Assembly (NCBI RefSeq): GCF_000188035.1
Contig: NZ_AEUY02000005.1
Span: 992,001 to 1,056,000, forward strand
Direction of reading: 5' to 3'
DNA length: 64,000 nt
DNA from: Streptococcus pseudoporcinus LQ 940-04
GTDB lineage: Bacteria; Bacillota; Bacilli; Lactobacillales; Streptococcaceae
Part shown: piece after piece, positions 28,631-36,298 of the stretch
Layout of the letters: each line of letters begins with the position of its first letter
Position numbering within the stretch: the stretch's first letter is position 1
The notes under the pieces: generated by a model
What the model was told of the DNA's origin: nothing
Database searches by the model: none
The model's input: the letters and a program-made list of their open reading frames with translations, nothing else
Translations under genes and position numbers: made by a program

Positions 28631-29443
28631 TTATAAGAAAAGCGCTTCTAATTGTTTTGCAACACCATCTTCCTCATTAGACCATTTTATTTGTTCATCG
28701 GCATAAGGAAGTAGTAGATCGTTAGCATTTTTCATAGCATAGCCCTTGCCTGCGTAAGCAAGCATCTGCGTATCGTTTTGTTCATCTCCAAAAGCAATTA
28801 AGTCTTTTCTTTCCTTATTAAAGAGATTAAGAAGGTATTTGAGAGCATATGCCTTGTTAATATTTTTAGGGGAAATTTCAAGAATATTCAAGGGACCACC
28901 CCAAGTGTTAATTTCAATTTCATCTTTGAAAAAGGCTCGCATATTTTTAGCTAAAGCATTCTTATCTTGATGATGTGTCTGCATTAACAGTGCATTTGGA
29001 TTCCGTGTAATCTTGTTTTTAATAAGCTGCATGTCATCGGTAATTGCCTCTACTCCAAATAATTGAGGATCAATCTTGTCCCTATTATTCAAGGTAATAT
29101 AGAAGTTTTTACGGTATTCACTAGCAATAAAGTCCATTTGAAAATCAGTCTGGAGTTTTAAGATATCAAGGAGGTATTTTCGATCCAGAGTAACATTGTG
29201 TTCATATTTCCATTTTTGTTCAGGTATATGGGTTAGTGATCCATTGAATGTAATCATAGGGGTTTGGAGCTGTAATTGAAGGTAATAGTCTAAGGCCATT
29301 CGATAAGGACGTCCAGTAGAGATGACAACTTGGTGACCTTTTTTTTCTACTTTTTGAAGGACTTTTTTTGTATAGTCTGAAATAGTATTATCATGATGGA
29401 GTAAGGTTCCATCTAAATCAAGGGCAATTATTTTTTTAGTCAT
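28631..29443 (-). CDS. Cof-type HAD-IIB family phosphatase
   Basis: A 270-residue HAD hydrolase: motif I ALDLDGTLLHHDN (nucleophile Asp near residue 9), motif II STGRP, a Lys in the cap/core region, and motif IV FGDEQNDTQML. The C2B cap lies between motifs II and III. Such enzymes dephosphorylate sugar phosphates or flavin/thiamine intermediates in the cytosol; the substrate is unknown. Its gene stands alone, pointing away from the purine permease. Family call secure. Confidence 0.88.
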   Translation of the reverse strand: MTKKIIALDLDGTLLHHDNTISDYTKKVLQKVEKKGHQVVISTGRPYRMALDYYLQLQLQTPMITFNGSLTHIPEQKWKYEHNVTLDRKYLLDILKLQTDFQMDFIASEYRKNFYITLNNRDKIDPQLFGVEAITDDMQLIKNKITRNPNALLMQTHHQDKNALAKNMRAFFKDEIEINTWGGPLNILEISPKNINKAYALKYLLNLFNKERKDLIAFGDEQNDTQMLAYAGKGYAMKNANDLLLPYADEQIKWSNEEDGVAKQLEALFL

Positions 29444-29552
29444 GCTAAAAGTATATCAAAAAAAGCAAAAAAACCATAGTGTAATGGGAAAGTTGAGAAT
29501 CTCTATTTATTTTATAAAAAACGAACCTTTAACTATTTTTTTAATAAAATGT

Positions 29553-29581
29553 TTGAGTTTTAAAGAAATCCATGTTACCAT
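29553..29581 (+). promoter_or_regulatory. Candidate promoter of the purine permease gene
   Basis: TTGAGT, 17-base spacer and TACCAT with a TG extension. It would give a leader of about 100 bases that contains the hairpin at 29619. Confidence 0.4.
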
Positions 29582-29618
29582 TATCTTATCATTTTAAAAG
29601 AAAAAGAATCAATTAAAT

Positions 29619-29650
29619 AAGGCAGTCACTGATGATGCAGCCTTTTTTGG
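29619..29650 (+). terminator. Leader terminator before the purine permease gene
   Basis: AAGGC and GCCTT with an inner TCA/TGA pairing form a hairpin followed by TTTTTT and a second T run. No plus-strand gene lies upstream, so it is placed as an attenuator within the leader. No purine riboswitch core was recognised. Confidence 0.55.
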
Positions 29651-29689
29651 TTTTTTTATCTCACTTGGAAAAATAAGGAGAATCCGATC

Positions 29690-31150
29690 ATGGATCCATT
29701 TTTTAAATTAAAAGAGAATGCAACAAGCGTTTCTACTGAGATTATTGCAGGGATAACAACTTTTTTTGCAATGTCTTATATCTTGTTTGTCAACCCTAGT
29801 ATTTTAGGGGCAGCGGGTATGCCAAGCAAAGCTGTTTTTCTTGCGACAATTCTTGCAGCAGTAACTTCTACTTTAATTATGGGCTTGTTTGCGAACGTAC
29901 CGTATGCTTTGGCGCCTGGTATGGGCTTAAATGCTTTTTTTACTTATACTGTTGTTTTTGGGCTTGGCTTTTCTTGGCAAGAGGCTTTAGCAATGGTGTT
30001 TATCTGTGGTTTATTTAACATTTTCATTACAGTAACTAAAGTGCGTAAGGGTATTATCAAAGCTATTCCGCTCAGCTTACAGCACGCTATTGGTGGAGGA
30101 ATAGGAGTCTTTGTGGCCTATCTAGGATTTAAAAATGCTAATATCATTAATTTTTCCTTGTCTGCTCAAAATATTGTTGCTGTTAACGGGGTAGAACCTG
30201 CTAAAACAAGTGCTAAAACATTTGCACAAGGTATCTTGTCTGTAAATGCGAATGGTGGTGTGGTTCCTCTTATCTCTACCTTTACAGAACCAAGTGTTCT
30301 TTTAGCTATCTTTGGCTTATTTTTAATGACTGTTCTGGTGATTAAGAATGTTCGTGGGGCTATTTTGCTGGGCATTATTGCAACGACATTGATAGGAATT
30401 CCTTTAGGTGTTGTTGATTTATCAAGGATCACTTTTGGCGCAAACCCTCTTGGACAAGCCTTTAATGAGTTAGGAACCACCTTCTTAGCAGCATTTGGGG
30501 GAATGGTAAGCTTATTTAAGGATGCTAACCGTTTACCACTTGTTCTTATGACAATTTTTGCATTCTCCTTATCAGATACCTTTGATACGATTGGAACCTT
30601 TATTGGTACGGGACGTCGTACAGGGATTTTTTCGGCAGAAGATGAAGCAGCTCTAGAAAATAGTACTGGTTTTTCATCTAAGATGGATCGTGCCTTATTT
30701 GCTGACGCTATTGGAACATCAATTGGTGCTTTATTTGGAACATCCAATACAACAACTTATGTAGAGTCTGCAGCAGGTATTGCAGAAGGAGGGAGAACCG
30801 GTTTGACGGCTGTTTCTACAGCAACATGTTTCCTTTTATCGATTCTTTTGTTGCCATTAATTGGCATTGTTCCTGCTGCGGCAACTGCTCCAGCTCTCAT
30901 TATTGTTGGGGTTATGATGGTTTCATCATTTTTAGATGTTGATTGGAGCAATTTTGAAGATGCTTTACCTGCTTTTTTTGCCGCCTTTTTTATGGCTTTA
31001 TGTTATTCCATTTCCTATGGGATAGCTGGTGCATTTATCTTCTACTGTTTAGTCAAAGTGACTAAAGGTAAAGCTAGCGAGGTTCACCCAATCTTATGGG
31101 GAGCCAGCTTCCTATTTATACTTAACTTTGTTATCTTAGCGATTCTTTAA
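29690..31150 (+). CDS. NCS2-family purine permease (AzgA/PbuG type)
   Basis: A 486-residue membrane protein with about 12-14 helices. ENATSVSTEIIAGITTFFAM at the start, ALAPGMGLNAFFTY and FSLSDTFDTIGTFIGTG are hallmarks of the AzgA-like guanine/hypoxanthine/adenine permease branch of NCS2. It imports nucleobases by proton symport. An AATAAGGAGAA ribosome site precedes the ATG. It is monocistronic and preceded by a leader hairpin that may attenuate it. The exact base transported is not evident. Confidence 0.9.
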   Translation: MDPFFKLKENATSVSTEIIAGITTFFAMSYILFVNPSILGAAGMPSKAVFLATILAAVTSTLIMGLFANVPYALAPGMGLNAFFTYTVVFGLGFSWQEALAMVFICGLFNIFITVTKVRKGIIKAIPLSLQHAIGGGIGVFVAYLGFKNANIINFSLSAQNIVAVNGVEPAKTSAKTFAQGILSVNANGGVVPLISTFTEPSVLLAIFGLFLMTVLVIKNVRGAILLGIIATTLIGIPLGVVDLSRITFGANPLGQAFNELGTTFLAAFGGMVSLFKDANRLPLVLMTIFAFSLSDTFDTIGTFIGTGRRTGIFSAEDEAALENSTGFSSKMDRALFADAIGTSIGALFGTSNTTTYVESAAGIAEGGRTGLTAVSTATCFLLSILLLPLIGIVPAAATAPALIIVGVMMVSSFLDVDWSNFEDALPAFFAAFFMALCYSISYGIAGAFIFYCLVKVTKGKASEVHPILWGASFLFILNFVILAIL

Positions 31151-31209
31151 AGAGGGTAGTTGCAACTGCGACTGCTTTTTATTTTCGAATAGAATAGATA
31201 GGATGGGAC

Positions 31210-31238
31210 TTGGAAGTAAAATGCTTTTCTGATATAAT
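31210..31238 (+). promoter_or_regulatory. tsaE promoter giving a leaderless mRNA
   Basis: TTGGAA, 17-base spacer and TATAAT, with a TGA extension. Six bases separate the -10 from the tsaE ATG, so transcription should begin at the start codon. Confidence 0.75.
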
Positions 31239-31244
31239 GACTTT

Positions 31245-31688
31245 ATGTTTTATAGTAAAGATGAAGCTGAGCTCATTACTTTTGGTCGTGCACTTGGCCA
31301 AAAACTAGAAGAAAATGATTTGTTAATTTTATCAGGGGACTTGGGTGCTGGCAAAACGACTTTGACCAAGGGAATTGCCCAAGGCCTAGGCGTTGCCCAA
31401 ATGATTAAAAGCCCTACTTATACTATAGTCCGAGAATATGAAGGTCGGTTACCTCTTTTTCATTTAGATGTCTACCGGATCGGTGACGATCCTGATTCTA
31501 TTGATTTAGATGATTTTGTTTATGGTAATGGCGTGACAGTTATTGAATGGGGGGACCTGTTAAACTTAGCTGACTTTGAAGATTATTTAGTCATTACCAT
31601 TGAAAAAATTGCCAGTGGCCGCCAGTTGAAGCTTCATGCGCAAGGACGACGGTCTCAACAACTTCTTGAGGAATTGCAAAATGGCTAA
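31245..31688 (+). CDS. tsaE: tRNA threonylcarbamoyladenosine biosynthesis ATPase TsaE
   Basis: A 147-residue P-loop protein with Walker A GDLGAGKTTLTKG, the switch region SPTYTIVREYEG, and the conserved FHLDVYRI and VIEWGDLL. TsaE drives turnover of the TsaBCDE complex that makes t6A37 on ANN-decoding tRNAs. There is no ribosome site: the promoter -10 ends six bases before the ATG, so the mRNA is probably leaderless. The 3-prime end overlaps the GNAT gene by eight bases. Complete and typical in size. Confidence 0.94.
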   Translation: MFYSKDEAELITFGRALGQKLEENDLLILSGDLGAGKTTLTKGIAQGLGVAQMIKSPTYTIVREYEGRLPLFHLDVYRIGDDPDSIDLDDFVYGNGVTVIEWGDLLNLADFEDYLVITIEKIASGRQLKLHAQGRRSQQLLEELQNG

Positions 31689-32205
31689 TGGTAATGTGCT
31701 CATTGAAGAAGCTAGAGCTGAGGACGCTGAAGCTATTATTAATTTACTGGATCAGGTCGCTCAAGAAACGTCCTTTATTTCAGACGTAGAAGTCTTTAAA
31801 AAGGTCTCCCTAGAGCAATTACAATTTCTTTTGGCGAGTCAAACGGAGAGTGCACTAGAATTGTGTCTGGTCCTAAAAGTTGATCAAGAACTTGTAGGTC
31901 TCTTGAATATTTCTAATAGTAAGCTAAAGGAAAGAGCTCATCTTGGTGAACTGTTTGTTGTTGTCAGTGAAGCCTATCAAGGTTATGGTTTGGGGCAAGA
32001 TCTAATAGAACTTGCTCTAAACTGGATAAGAGAAATGGGATTGCTTAAAAAACTTGAACTCCAGGTTCAAGTTCGAAATCAAAAGGCCATCCATGTTTAT
32101 GAAAAGTTTGGTTTTAGGATTGAAGGGAAAAGAAAATTAGCTGTTAAAACGAAAGATGGAGAATTTCTGGATACCTACTTTATGGGAAAAATTCTGGAAG
32201 ATTAA
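31681..32205 (+). CDS. GNAT-family N-acetyltransferase
   Basis: A 174-residue GNAT protein; the acetyl-CoA binding pyrophosphate loop is VVSEAYQGYGLGQDLIELAL and the family C-terminal part VRNQKAIHVYEKFGFRIEG is clear. It would acetylate an amine on a small molecule or a protein N-terminus; RimI-like activity is possible but not shown. The ATG at 31681 is chosen because it follows GAGGAATT and gives the usual MANGN start; an upstream in-frame codon at 31636 lies deep in tsaE. It overlaps tsaE and ends seven bases before the LCP gene, so the three form an operon. Confidence 0.87.
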   Translation: MANGNVLIEEARAEDAEAIINLLDQVAQETSFISDVEVFKKVSLEQLQFLLASQTESALELCLVLKVDQELVGLLNISNSKLKERAHLGELFVVVSEAYQGYGLGQDLIELALNWIREMGLLKKLELQVQVRNQKAIHVYEKFGFRIEGKRKLAVKTKDGEFLDTYFMGKILED

Positions 32206-32212
32206 AAAATAA

Positions 32213-33526
32213 ATGAAAATTGGAAAAAAAATATTTTTGATGATGTTAGCAATCATCTTTACGACCCTTATAGCAATAGGTGTTTATGCAACTAGTGCTT
32301 ATAATTTTTCTACCGGTGAATTGGCAAAAACCTTTAAAGATTTCAATACCTCTGACAAGAAAAATGACGTTATCAAGCAGACCAAACCTTTTTCTATTTT
32401 ATTAATGGGGGTTGACACTGGGTCATCTGAACGCAAGTCTAAGTGGTCTGGTAATAGTGACTCAATGATTTTGGTGACTATAAATCCTGAAACTAAAAAA
32501 ACAACTATGACCAGTTTGGAGAGAGATATTTTAATAAAACTATCTGGTCCAAACTCAAATGATATGAATGGTGCTGAGGCCAAACTAAATGCCGCCTACG
32601 CTTCTGGAGGAGCAGAGATGGCTATCATGACAGTTCAAGATTTATTGAACATTAAGATTGATAAATATGTTCAAATAAACATGCAAGGGCTTATTGATTT
32701 GGTTGACGCTGTCGGTGGTATTACGGTTACAAATGAATTTGATTTTCCGATTTCAATTTCTGAGAATGAACCGGAATATCAGGCAAAAGTTCAGCCAGGA
32801 ACGCATAAGGTAAATGGGGAACAAGCCCTTGTCTATGCTCGGATGCGTTATGATGATCCTGAAGGGGATTACGGCCGACAAAAACGTCAACGATTGGTTA
32901 TTCAAAAGGTTATTAAGAAGATTCTAGCCTTAAATAGCATCAGTTCTTACCGAAAAATTTTACACGCGGTTAGCAATAACATGCAAACTAACATCGAAAT
33001 TTCATCACAAACAATTCCGTCTTTACTTGGCTATGCCGATGCCCTAAAAGAAATCAATTCCTATCAGTTGAAAGGTGAGGATGCCACATTAGCAGATGGC
33101 GGTTCTTATCAAATTGTTAAGGCAGACCACTTATTGGGTATTCAAAATCGGATTCGTCGTCAATTAGGCTTAAGTGAGATTACGGAACTAAAAACTAGCG
33201 CGGTGACTTACGAAGAGTTATATGGACTTGAAGGAAGTTCCAAACTTAAAACAGAAGTTAGCTCTGGAATGAATACACAGTCTGATAGTCAATATTCAGG
33301 CCAAGTAGATAATAATAGTTCTTACTATTCAACGCCAAATCATTTTAATACGGGTGTTCCTTCAGAAAGCATTCCTTCAACCGTTCCGGGTTCTACAGAT
33401 AGCTCAGTAACAGGGGGAGCTACATATTCAGGTGGTTCTTCTGCTAATACAGGGACAACTACTGTACCAGTAAGCCCAGTTTCTCCTGCACCGAGTGGGG
33501 GAGCTAGTAACACGCCCACACAATAA
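32213..33526 (+). CDS. lytR: LytR-CpsA-Psr (LCP) family cell-wall glycopolymer ligase
   Basis: A 437-residue protein with one N-terminal membrane helix (about residues 5-28), an extracellular LCP domain (about 60-230), and a Ser/Thr/Gly/Pro-rich low-complexity tail from about residue 360. LLMGVDTGSSERKSKWSGNSD, TSLERDILIK and the Arg-rich YGRQKRQRLVI are LCP signatures that bind polyprenyl pyrophosphate. LCP enzymes attach teichoic acids or polysaccharides to peptidoglycan. No clear ribosome site is seen, so translation is likely coupled to the GNAT gene seven bases upstream. The symbol follows common streptococcal usage for this locus. Confidence 0.9.
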   Translation: MKIGKKIFLMMLAIIFTTLIAIGVYATSAYNFSTGELAKTFKDFNTSDKKNDVIKQTKPFSILLMGVDTGSSERKSKWSGNSDSMILVTINPETKKTTMTSLERDILIKLSGPNSNDMNGAEAKLNAAYASGGAEMAIMTVQDLLNIKIDKYVQINMQGLIDLVDAVGGITVTNEFDFPISISENEPEYQAKVQPGTHKVNGEQALVYARMRYDDPEGDYGRQKRQRLVIQKVIKKILALNSISSYRKILHAVSNNMQTNIEISSQTIPSLLGYADALKEINSYQLKGEDATLADGGSYQIVKADHLLGIQNRIRRQLGLSEITELKTSAVTYEELYGLEGSSKLKTEVSSGMNTQSDSQYSGQVDNNSSYYSTPNHFNTGVPSESIPSTVPGSTDSSVTGGATYSGGSSANTGTTTVPVSPVSPAPSGGASNTPTQ

Positions 33527-33595
33527 AAAAGGCAAGCCCTACTATTGGTAGGCTCTCGTCTCAGTGTGATTTTAGAAAAGTACAGATAGGTATTT

Positions 33596-33621
33596 AAAAC
33601 ACGGTTTTGACCGTGTTTTTT
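33596..33621 (+). terminator. Rho-independent terminator after the LCP gene
   Basis: AAAACACGGT and ACCGTGTTTT form a 10-bp stem with loop TTTG and a trailing T run. A second imperfect hairpin (GCCCTAC / GTAGGCT) lies closer to the stop codon. Confidence 0.88.
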
Positions 33622-33629
33622 TGTATTAT

Positions 33630-34322
33630 GTGACTTTCAGTCCGTTTCGCTCCGTAGGTGCGAAACAAACAACCACCCGCTATGCGGGTGCGCGTCGAAA
33701 GTTATACTACAAAAAAACTCCAAACGGGCTACAATATAGGTGTTCAGGCCAATTGTAAAGCGAAAGGAGTAAAAATATGGCGCAAAAGGCACATAGTTTA
33801 TCACACACAAAGTGGATGTGTAAATATCACATTGTGTTCACCCCTAAGTATAGACGAAAAGTAATCTATAATCACTATCGAGGCAGTTTGGGAGAAATTT
33901 TTCAAAGATTATGTAGCTGTAAATATAAAGGAGTGGAAATAATAGAAGGACATCTGATGCCAGATCACGTACACATGTTAGGAAGCATTCCCCCAGAATA
34001 AGTGTTTCAAGTTTTATGGGCTATTTAAAAGGTAAGAGTGCACTTATGATGTTCGACAAACACGCCAATCTGAAATACAAATTTGGTAATCGACATTTTT
34101 GGGCTGAAGGCTATTACATAAGTCCAGTTGGCCTTAATGAAGCCACAATAAAAAAACATGACATAGCACTAGATAAACTGAGTGTTAAAGAATATGAGAA
34201 TCCCTTTAGGGATAATAGTAAGTAATACAAATGCCTCTTTAAGAGGCCGGTGACGAGTCAAAAGCAATAAGGCTTGAACAAAGTGAAAGCCAGCGACTTT
34301 GGGCGCTGGCTACTTATGTTTT
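33630..34322 (+). mobile_element. Decayed IS200/IS605-type insertion sequence (IS200 group)
   Basis: About 690 bases with the IS200 plan: a single TnpA gene, no terminal inverted repeats, and sub-terminal hairpins. The left end shows GTTTCGC/GCGAAAC (33644-33666) and a perfect CACCCGC-TAT-GCGGGTG hairpin (33674-33690); the right end shows GCCTCTT/AAGAGGC and AGCCAGCG/CGCTGGCT (34289-34312). Exact ends are not certain because IS200 elements make no target duplication. The transposase is inactivated (see pseudogene). Confidence 0.8.
33777..34225 (+). pseudogene. tnpA: IS200-type Y1 transposase TnpA, inactivated
   Basis: The first part (33777-34001) gives a normal TnpA start, MAQKAHSLSHTKWMCKYHIV, with KYRRKVI and the metal-binding GHLMPDHVHM (His-x-His). 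A frameshift near 33993-33997 then brings an early stop; restoring one A in CCCCCAGAATAAG would rejoin the frame to the second part, which continues ISVSSFMGYLKGKSALMMF and reaches 34225. In the second part the sequence runs NEATIKK straight into HDIALDK: the family normally has about seven more residues here, carrying the catalytic tyrosine, so that residue is missing. Both lesions would abolish strand transfer. A GAAAGGAGT ribosome site precedes the ATG. Confidence 0.88.
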
Positions 34323-34431
34323 AATAGAATACTTCAGAATTTTTTGAAGCATTTTTCAATGTTATTCCTACAATAGGGTATCACACATACTTGTCAAAGT
34401 GGTCTTGCTTTTTTAGTAACGATGTTAGAAG
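34323..34431. other. Spacer right of the IS200 element
   Basis: Contains a CTTCAGAATTTTTTGAAG inverted repeat (34332-34349) that could terminate the minus-strand unit; otherwise nothing recognisable. Confidence 0.4.
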
Positions 34432-34716
34432 TTATTGATATTTTTCCATACGTTCTTTGATTTGATTGATTTTGGGTTGCGTCTCTTTGTTAAAGACTCT
34501 TAACTTATAAGCCAAATCGTCACTAATTGTTTGAATTTTTTCAACCTCAGATTGAATAAGGGCCAGGTTTGCTTTGATTTTATTTAAATCTAACTGAATC
34601 TGGTCTTTGGTCTCTTTTGCTTCACTTAAGTTAGAGATAATTTTATCTTTATTCTGATAGGCTATAAAAGCAAGATAGGAAGCTAATCCTCCAATCAGAA
34701 AGGCTTTGATTTTCAT
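34432..34716 (-). CDS. Small YtxH-like membrane-anchored coiled-coil protein
   Basis: A 94-residue protein: a short N-terminal hydrophobic segment (about residues 4-20) with Gly-Gly, then a long Lys/Glu/Ile-rich helix with heptad character to the end. This resembles YtxH/DUF1269-like gas-vesicle-type small proteins found next to HIT genes in streptococci; no enzymatic motif is present. Its ATG overlaps the stop codon of the HIT gene by four bases (ATGA), so it is co-translated with it. Function unknown. Confidence 0.75.
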   Translation of the reverse strand: MKIKAFLIGGLASYLAFIAYQNKDKIISNLSEAKETKDQIQLDLNKIKANLALIQSEVEKIQTISDDLAYKLRVFNKETQPKINQIKERMEKYQ

Positions 34717-35132
34717 TCGCTAACCTCCTTCTTTATGTTATCAGCAAGCTGTGCTAAGTGTTCGAAGTCAGGATCGTGCACAGTGTATTTAATAGAAATA
34801 CCATCATTTTTGCTGTAACGGGGGACTAAATGAATGTGTGCATGAAAAACCGTTTGTCCTGCTAATTCCTCATTGTTATTAACAATATTCATTGCGGTAG
34901 CATTGGTGGCTTTTTGAACAGCTCTTGCAAGTTTTGGTAAACGAGCGAAGGTTTTGCTGGCAGTTTCCGCGCTCATGTTAAGGATATTGCGTACATGTTC
35001 TTTAGGAATGAGGAGGGTATGCCCAGGGGTGGTTTGTGAAATATCTAAAAAGGCTAATACATCGTCATCTTCATAAACTTTTGACGAGGGAATATCTCCA
35101 TTTATTATTTTACAAAAAATACAATCATCCAT
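34713..35132 (-). CDS. hit: HIT-family nucleotide-binding hydrolase
   Basis: A 139-residue histidine triad protein. The zinc-type N-terminus DDCIFCKIINGDIPSSKVYE and the active-site triad FHAHIHLVPRY (His-x-His-x-His) are intact. HIT proteins of the HINT branch hydrolyse purine nucleoside phosphoramidates and similar adducts. The upstream sequence has an AAGGG ribosome site. It is transcribed towards the IS element with the YtxH-like gene behind it, and divergently from ecsAB, an arrangement conserved in streptococci. Probably co-transcribed with the 28-codon gene upstream. Confidence 0.93.
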   Translation of the reverse strand: MDDCIFCKIINGDIPSSKVYEDDDVLAFLDISQTTPGHTLLIPKEHVRNILNMSAETASKTFARLPKLARAVQKATNATAMNIVNNNEELAGQTVFHAHIHLVPRYSKNDGISIKYTVHDPDFEHLAQLADNIKKEVSE

Positions 35133-35212
35133 ATGATTACGACCCTTCTTTATATTCTGTAACTATCTCTAATCTACCTTTGGTTTTGGGGATAAATACT
35201 TTAAATGAAAAC

Positions 35213-35299
35213 TTACTGAACCGTTTTACATGACTTACCTATAAGTCCAGTCCAAAAAGCAAGTAAACAAATAATTGAAACTTTGAACCATTTAAACAT
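35213..35299 (-). CDS. Putative 28-residue membrane miniprotein
   Basis: A short reading frame on the minus strand begins MFKWFKVSIICLLAF and encodes 28 residues: a basic amphipathic start, one hydrophobic helix (about residues 7-20), then a short polar tail with a second cysteine and stop. A perfect GAGGAGG ribosome site lies six bases before the ATG, and a promoter with good -35/-10 spacing lies 20 bases further upstream. I do not recognise the product. The initiation signals are much stronger than expected by chance; without them the frame would be too short to call. It precedes the HIT gene by 80 bases. Confidence 0.5.
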   Translation of the reverse strand: MFKWFKVSIICLLAFWTGLIGKSCKTVQ

Positions 35300-35318
35300 T
35301 GTTAATCCTCCTCATTAC

Positions 35319-35347
35319 ATTTTACCCTTTTTTTAAAAGTACTTCAA
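35319..35347 (-). promoter_or_regulatory. Promoter of the miniprotein-HIT-YtxH unit
   Basis: On the minus strand TTGAAG, a 17-base spacer and TAAAAT, ending about 20 bases before the miniprotein start codon. Confidence 0.6.
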
Positions 35348-35494
35348 TCAAAATAAGAAGGGGAGAATAATCAGATATGGATTCTTATAAAATATGATAA
35401 ACTTCAAAATTGTCAGAATCTTTATTTTTTAGGAAGATACTAGCCATGATACTGGTTGGTATTAGATTTATGATGGTTCTATATAAGCATTTAC

Positions 35495-35523
35495 TTGATT
35501 TGCTTCACTTTCCTCCCTATAAT
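35495..35523 (+). promoter_or_regulatory. ecsAB promoter
   Basis: TTGATT, a 17-base spacer and TATAAT; a second TATAAT follows at 35529. The ecsA ATG is about 47 bases downstream. The 35350-35494 stretch upstream has no supported feature. Confidence 0.65.
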
Positions 35524-35570
35524 TTGTTATAATAGGAGTCATTAAAAGCTATTATTTAGAAAGAGTTAAC

Positions 35571-36296
35571 ATGCTAAAAATTGAAAATTTAACAGGGGGA
35601 TATATTAATATTCCTGTTCTAAAAGATATCACTTTCTCAGTTGATAATGGGCAGTTGGTAGGTTTAATTGGCTTAAATGGTGCTGGAAAATCGACTACTA
35701 TTAATGAAATTATCGGACTCTTACGACCTTATAAGGGCTCAATAAAAATTGATGGGGTAAGTTTGGAAGAAGATCCGGCTGCTTATCGTAAGAAAATTGG
35801 ATTTATTCCAGAAACACCAAGTTTATATGAAGAATTGACTTTAGCAGAACATATTGAAACCATAGCTATGGCTTATGATATAGAGGTGTCAGAAGCTCTT
35901 GAACGTGCACAGCCTTTACTCAAGACCTATCGTTTGTTAGATCGTTTAGATTGGTATCCAAGCCAGTTCTCAAAAGGAATGAAACAAAAGGTGATGATTA
36001 TTTGTGCTTTTATTATTGATCCTAGTCTCTTCATTCTAGATGAACCCTTCTTGGGCCTTGATCCTTTAGCTATCTCGGATTTAATTGCTTATTTAGAAGT
36101 TGAGAAAGAAAAAGGGAAGTCCATTTTAATGAGTACTCATGTCCTTGATTCAGCAGAAAAAATGTGTGATGCTTTTGTAATTCTACATCAGGGAGAGATA
36201 AGAGCTCAAGGGACCCTATCTGATTTACGAGCAACTTTTGGAAATCCAAAAGCCAGCTTGAATGATATCTATCTAGCGTTAACAACAGAGGTATAA
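35571..36296 (+). CDS. ecsA: ABC transporter ATP-binding protein EcsA
   Basis: A 241-residue ABC ATPase with Walker A GLNGAGKSTTINE, the Q-loop region FIPETPSLYEELT, the signature SKGMKQKVMII (a variant of LSGGQ common in this subfamily) and Walker B LFILDEPFLGLDP, then the H-loop MSTHVLDSAE. EcsA with EcsB exports an unknown substrate and, in Bacillus, influences secretion and membrane proteolysis. An AAGAGT ribosome site precedes the ATG, and ecsB begins two bases after its stop. High confidence from gene order with HIT and ecsB. Confidence 0.93.
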   Translation: MLKIENLTGGYINIPVLKDITFSVDNGQLVGLIGLNGAGKSTTINEIIGLLRPYKGSIKIDGVSLEEDPAAYRKKIGFIPETPSLYEELTLAEHIETIAMAYDIEVSEALERAQPLLKTYRLLDRLDWYPSQFSKGMKQKVMIICAFIIDPSLFILDEPFLGLDPLAISDLIAYLEVEKEKGKSILMSTHVLDSAEKMCDAFVILHQGEIRAQGTLSDLRATFGNPKASLNDIYLALTTEV

Positions 36297-36298
36297 AG

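Noticed and set aside
29521..29689. A purine riboswitch before the purine permease
   Set aside because: The conserved three-way junction loops could not be found; only a terminator-like hairpin is present.
30166..30747. A 193-codon open frame on the minus strand inside the purine permease
   Set aside because: Antisense shadow of a membrane-protein gene; no start signals and no family features.
34016..34225. A separate small gene after the transposase start
   Set aside because: It is the C-terminal half of the frameshifted TnpA and has no ribosome site.
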